A DNA stretch of 64,000 nucleotides from assembly GCA_964036275.1 (NCBI GenBank), contig OZ038433.1, positions 23,472,985-23,536,984 on the forward strand. The letters are read 5' to 3'. This document shows positions 59,643 through 64,000 of this stretch, piece after piece. The stretch's first letter is position 1, and the number at the start of each line of letters is the position of its first letter. The position numbers and the translations under genes are program-made. Under the pieces are notes generated by a model, which did not search any database, was not told the DNA's origin, and saw only the letters and a program-made list of their open reading frames with translations. The stretch is from Litoditis marina (lineage: Eukaryota; Nematoda; Chromadorea; Rhabditida; Rhabditidae).

Positions 59643-60184
59643 TTGACTTTGATCTCGATGTTTTCATAAACTATGTGCAACTACCCGCATGGGACTTATA
59701 GCTGTTTGAGAATTTTTCTACGATCGGGATTATTGTGATGTCCAGAAATCACGGTTTTTATCGGCCCATAGTCTGTGTTCAGACAATTTCCCGCCAATCG
59801 GCCAGCCAGCTTCTGTAGCGGCCTCGACGAGAGAGTGGTACAGGTGGACTGCCTCAGATTTTCTGCATTTTCATGGACCTTCATGCTTTCTCCAATTTGT
59901 AGCTGGCCAAGCGCAAAAAAATAAACGCAAATGTTTCTGAGGTGCCGACTCATTCTGTTTCTCGCACTGCTAGCGCTGTGAGAGATTGCGCTGGCAGAAG
60001 AGGCGCACGGCATTTCTACTAAAAATGCAAAACTTCATCAAAAAGATTCTGAGTAAAGTTCACTCTGCTCAAGTGTGCAAAGGTCTTCTGATATAGGCCC
60101 AATACTGAACACATTGGGCTGAGTGTCAATCTCAAATGAATCATCAGAAGTGCTCCCACATGACATCATGGTGACCTGACATAG
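59643..60184. other. Downstream flank of the nuclear receptor gene
   Basis: A 105-codon minus-strand frame (59696-60013, Ser/Ala-rich start) has no recognised motif or exon partners. I do not call it a gene. Confidence 0.3.
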
Positions 60185-60266
60185 GATATGTCCCACCCGA
60201 GTGGTCGAGTGGTTAGCGTTCGGCTGTCCCTCCACTGACCTGGGTTCAATTCCGGCTTGCCGCGGT
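60185..60266 (+). ncRNA. tRNA-like sequence, SINE head
   Basis: GAGTGGTCGAGTGGTTAGCG (box A) and ACCTGGGTTCAATTCCGGC (box B) are spaced as in a tRNA. The acceptor stem does not pair, and the sequence continues into about 100 bp of non-tRNA DNA ending near AATAAAG at 60370. This layout is that of a tRNA-derived SINE. Confidence 0.5.
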
Positions 60267-60654
60267 ATTTTCATGGCAGACCGACTAAGCCTGTAACAAA
60301 CCCTCTCCCATGCCTATTTCCACCCTCTACGGTTGAAAATGTTATTTGTCCGTGATTATGTAATTCTTTCAATAAAGTTATACACGGGTTAATTTTGCCG
60401 TGAAAAATAAGTATTATTTCATTATCATTACACGTTGTCGCTTTGTGTCGAAAATGCCACAGAGGATTTTTTTGTTAGAGCATATTCGTGAAAACAAATA
60501 TACTTTCAAACTCCCGCAAACTGAATTTGGCGCAATGCCAAATCTGCAGGACCAATCAGCCTACAACAACTTGGCACGAAATTTAGGCCACGAAATTTCG
60601 CACTACGGAATTCAGGGGCATGTTTCTTATTTCGAAACACGCCATTAAGGAAGG

Positions 60655-60770
60655 GCGATTATGTGGTCCATTCGCAACGCTTCAGTTCTTTAAACTGCAA
60701 TACATTTTCCAATTGCAGTTTGAAGGACCGTTGACACGGGATTGGTCCACATAATCGTCCTTTTCTAATA
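60655..60770. mobile_element. Short hairpin MITE, TTGGTCCACATAAT family, best copy
   Basis: The ends GGGCGATTATGTGGTCCATT and GATTGGTCCACATAATCGTC are inverted. Inner arms are TTTAAACTGCAAT and ATTGCAGTTTGAAGG. A further partial copy is at 60858-60925. Confidence 0.8.
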
Positions 60771-61089
60771 TTCGTATTTGTTTATTCAGCAGAGCTCCAT
60801 CAAATATTATCAAAATTATCCGATCGATTTATAGCCGAAAGCCAATTAACCTAGTTCGAAAGGGACATAATGTGGACCAATCATACAGCATCGCGATTGT
60901 CAGTCCTTTAAAATGTCAACAGGGCGCGCACCTCTTGCTTGCTGCTTACTTGCTGACCACCATTACAATAGTTCTTCGAGCGAGCGAGGGCGAGAGATGC
61001 TCTTCTTGCTCAACATCTTATTCATTGGTGAAATCGTGTGTATGTTTTTAAATGTTAAATGTTTCATTATGTATATTATCATAGCTTTC

Positions 61090-61099
61090 ATTGTTATAG
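61090..61099 (+). promoter_or_regulatory. Possible trans-splice acceptor of the SUMO gene
   Basis: ATTGTTATAG lies ten bases before the ATG at 61110. It is a weaker acceptor than those of the left-hand genes, but no coding exon is seen upstream. Confidence 0.35.
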
Positions 61100-61109
61100 A
61101 CGACAGAAG

Positions 61110-63570
61110 ATGGCAGATAATGAAGGTGGGGACGCTGGAGGAAATGCGGAATACATCAAACTCAAAGTAGTGGGACAGGTACATTGAGATTATTTTTGGA
61201 TGCCTGCTTGTGTGACATTTCAAGTGGCTAGCCCGTTACCTATTCAGGTAACCTGCAAAAGTTATAAAAACCGGTTAGGTAGGTTACCAGAAAACCCGGT
61301 TGGATATAGAATTCGACCTGCGTGGGGGGGGGGGGGTCGAATATTCGGTGTTTTGAATGCGTTGCGGTTGCGTCGCGATTGCACTGAAGCAATCGATAAT
61401 TGTTTCACAAATTACTTTCGCGTGTTCTCTGCTTGATCATTAAACCAATTTCGCGGTAATGTGGCTAAATGTTAGTTAACTGCTCTTGGGACTAACGAAC
61501 CTGGTACGTGTTTTTTTAACAATCGGATAATTTAAAGTTTCTCTTTATTAGTTCCTGACTGCTTCGGTCTCAAAAGTGCAATTGTTACTAGCTTTTTGTT
61601 TGAATAAATTCACGGTTTCCTCATAAAGTGACCTGCCTGAAAACGATTACCAGCAAAGTAGAATCGGCCGTAAGCGTGTGAAGGTTGTCGGCTGTTGTAA
61701 GTGACAACCCCCGGCCTGGTGCCACCCATGCTTCGCGTTTTACACGCGATATACAGGGAAAGTCATCAACTATCCTGCTTTTAACTTAACCTATTTGTGA
61801 AGAAACCGCTCCCACCCGGTAACTACTGCTTGTTGACAGTTTTTCTCCAAGTAAACTGAAGATTTATTTGTAATCGAAAAAAGGAAAACCTGAAAAGTGT
61901 TACATTTTTGTTACTTGTTAAAAGTCCGTACTACTGCCGTTTTACTGGTAGTGTTACTGCAGTATCACCAGTCGTAAAACGGTAGTAGTACGGTGTCGCC
62001 ACTGCAGTAAAACGCCAGTAAAGCTGTAGTTCAACTGCAGTAAAACAGCAGTACAATTATTTCGAATTATCGAATATAAACACTTAAAAATTATTTATTT
62101 TATAAAACAAAATTTAATTATCCTTTTATGGCCCTTCTAGTATCTAATCCCCACGTACTAAATACTGAGCTCGCATAAGAGGTGAAAAGTACCTCAAACT
62201 TGGGTAATTAAACCAAAAACAGCCAGAAGCCTGCAGAGCAGTCTCCCAGACATCCGTATCTAGTATAGGTATCACATCTGGTATTAGATATCTAGTTCAG
62301 TTTTGAAGTTACTTGAGATATATAACCGATTTACTGGTAGTAATCGTCATTCAACGTTACCAGACGTTTACTACTGAATCGCGGGACGTTTACGACAATA
62401 TCACCACAGTTTAACTGTTACTACCGTTCTACCAGTGTCTTAACTGTGGGCTAGAAGTTCCTATGTGGCTCGGGAAGAAAAACTGGTTAGGTCACAAAAC
62501 CTCGGTTACTCGAATAATTAGCCGGTAACGTAATCTGGTGCCGCCCGGTAAGGTGAGAGCGACCATCAAATGATATGAAGTTCTTTCGCATGGGAATAAA
62601 AATACGCTATCCATCATACGTAGGCTGGGCTCTTGGATGAACTATTTATGTTCTAGGACTCAAATGAGGTGCACTTTCGTGTCAAGTTCGGAACTTCAAT
62701 GGGAAAGCTGAAGAAATCGTACGCGGATAGAACGGGAGTTGCTGTTTCTTCCCTGCGGTTGGTTGGCAAGAGCTTAATATTCTCCAATGATCCGCGAACC
62801 AAACGGCTCTAATCGAACGAGAACCAAGTCATACTCCAGTGGCTGGTTCGCCAATGTCGCGGTTCGTCAGTGAATCCAACGCTTGGTATGACATACGGAT
62901 CGGTTAGAATCATTCACTGGAAAATCGGTTACTAATCTGGCGGCCAATACTATATCCAACCGGTTTTTGGTAACCCAATTTTCAGTAGGGTTGATGCGTC
63001 GTACAATCGCGTATGATGAACACCGCCCTTATGTCGTTTGCTTTTGGCTGTGTGTGTTTGTCGTACTGAATAATGAGATTGAAATTAGTTTCTCGGTAAA
63101 AAAGAAGCTAGAAATTGAAAAAAAATTGATGAAATAGGTTTAAGGAGATTGTACAGTTTGATTCATGAAGCCGCTTGCTGATTGACCGAGTTTGAGGCTT
63201 ATAATGTTCAGATTCCTCTTCGATGGTCGACGCATCAATGACGATGATACTCCCAAGTCTCTCGAAATGGAAGAAGACGACGTCATTGAGGCCAGTTCTC
63301 TTTCTAGCTAAATTTCCGCTTGCCTCTCTTCTTTGAACTTCTTTCCATATATCAATCGTAGAAATAGCCCGTTATTCACAATAAACTAAGCTTGAGGTTT
63401 CTACTAGCACAATATTTTTGTTTAAAATCCAGTTTTTCTTCTTCAAATTTGATGTAATTCTTGTAGATTTGGTCACGGGTTGAGATTTCATGGTTGTTTG
63501 GGTACAACCTACATATTTTCAATCAGTATAATTTCAGGTGTACCAGGAGCAACTTGGCGGTGATTGCTAA
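61110..63570 (+). CDS. smo-1: SUMO, small ubiquitin-like modifier
   Basis: Exons 61110-61178, 62657-62757, 63212-63290 and 63538-63570 join in frame to 93 residues. The protein is almost identical in layout to other nematode SUMO: EYIKLKVVGQ, DSNEVHFRVK, MGKLKKSYADRTG, RFLFDGRRINDDDTP, EMEEDDVIEVYQEQLGG. The diglycine is at 90-91 and is followed by two residues (Asp-Cys), which a SUMO protease would remove to expose the conjugation site. SUMO is joined to lysines of nuclear proteins by the E1-E2-E3 cascade. Intron 1 (about 1.5 kb) is full of repeats. The donor after exon 3 reads GAG|GCCAGT, that is GC instead of GT. Continuing through it adds eight codons to a TAG-free stop (TAA at 63309-63311) and loses the diglycine. 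Confidence 0.95.
61225..61350. repeat. ACCGGTTAGGTTACC repeat plus G-run, SUMO intron 1
   Basis: TACCTATTCAGGTAACCTGC, AACCGGTTAGGTAGGTTACC and CCCGGTTGGATATAGAATTC, followed by a G12 run. The same family is at 9585-9690, and an inverted piece (ATATCCAACCGGTTTTTGG) lies at 62950-62970 in the same gene. Confidence 0.6.
61915..62455. repeat. ACTGCAGTAAAAC-rich composite repeat, SUMO intron 1
   Basis: The left block (61925-62055) carries multiple short units in both orientations: GTTTTACTGGTAGTGTTACT, AAAACGGTAGTAGTACGG, ACTGCAGTAAAACG. The right block (62325-62450) has related TTTACTGGTAGTAA and GTTACTACCGTT units. The two ends are imperfectly inverted, so this is probably one decayed palindromic element of about 540 bp. 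Confidence 0.65.
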
Positions 63571-63874
63571 ATTGTAATTATTTTTACATATTTCTCACTT
63601 TTTCTCACTTTGTTTATGCGTAACCTGTGAGCATTCGCATACGGGTGCGACTCATTACTTTATTTTCCAATTTATGTTTTTTTTGATTCAATATTTAAAA
63701 ATTCTCGAATGTTCAATTTGTTGCGCCCTTCTGGGGAAATAAATCATTACTACCGTTTTTTCTCATTCCCTGATGAAATTAGGCGTTACGCGTTGATATC
63801 CAAAAACTTCAACACTTTGGTTTAATAGCGATTCCGTACTATTCGTTCGCTCACCTAGTTCAATTGCGGGGAAC

Positions 63875-63990
63875 ATTCACATTTACCCCCCCCCCCCCCC
63901 CCCGTCCACCTTTCTAAGTTTGTATTGCTTGCTTGGGGGACGGGGGGGGGGGGGGGGGGGACCCAACTGTAGTGGGGTGGGGGAATACTT
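63875..63990. repeat. C-run/G-run inverted repeat
   Basis: A C20 run and a G20 run flank GTCCACCTTTCTAAGTTTGT, followed by another G-run region. This is the same family as the cluster at 53262-53620, where the matching piece is CAGAAAGGTGGGGGG. The homopolymer lengths may be unreliable in the assembly. Confidence 0.85.
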
Positions 63991-64000
63991 CAATTTTCCG

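Noticed and set aside
59696..60013. 105-codon minus-strand frame after the nuclear receptor
   Set aside because: No recognised domain, no acceptor or donor of the local type, and it adjoins a tRNA-derived repeat.

Overview
The window is nuclear DNA of a nematode, most likely a rhabditid (clade V, Caenorhabditis-like). The evidence is the intron style (short exons, strong TTTTCAG-type acceptors), likely spliced-leader acceptors a few bases upstream of start codons, nematode-specific families (Sri- and Srd-type chemoreceptors, a MATH-BTB protein, an nhr-type receptor, a smo-1-type SUMO) and very many small inverted-repeat elements. The species cannot be named from the sequence. All gene models were spliced by eye and checked for reading-frame continuity. 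No tool or database was used.

Left part (0-15 kb, + strand): four conserved single-copy-type genes follow head to tail. They are the 3' part of a TMEM185-like membrane protein (1361-2836), the diphthamide J-protein DPH4/DNAJC24 (3445-5160), the Rab-like GTPase RABL3 (5563-7407) and the kinetochore protein Zwilch (zwl-1, 8070-15090). For the last three, a strong 3' splice acceptor lies 3 to 21 bases before the start codon, as expected for trans-spliced genes and possibly for an operon. Their introns and gaps are full of palindromic elements.

Middle (15.7-43 kb, mostly - strand): this is an accessory, fast-evolving region. It holds an intact Sri/Srh-type chemoreceptor (15746-17310), an intact-looking Srd-type receptor (20332-23488) and a tandem paralogue of it (27974-32894) whose last exon is out of frame. 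Between the two paralogues is the frameshifted 3' end of a CR1-like LINE. Next come a degenerate repeat array (33.6-38.2 kb) containing an RTE-type reverse transcriptase fragment, and a broken acyltransferase-3 (oac-type) gene (38823-41722).

Right part (43-64 kb): a MATH-BTB (bath-type) gene on the - strand (43360-48219), an orphan homologous BTB-tail exon on the + strand (50008-50133), several palindromic elements, G-run repeats, a nuclear hormone receptor (54200-59642) and SUMO (61110-63570).

The most interesting points are splice sites. The last SUMO intron has a GC rather than GT donor, and reading through it gives a protein without the diglycine. Both Srd paralogues share an intron whose only in-frame acceptor ends in AT rather than AG. 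A small exon of the bath-type gene sits between long complementary AG and CT tracts. Much of the rest is a dense catalogue of small mobile elements and tRNA-derived repeats.
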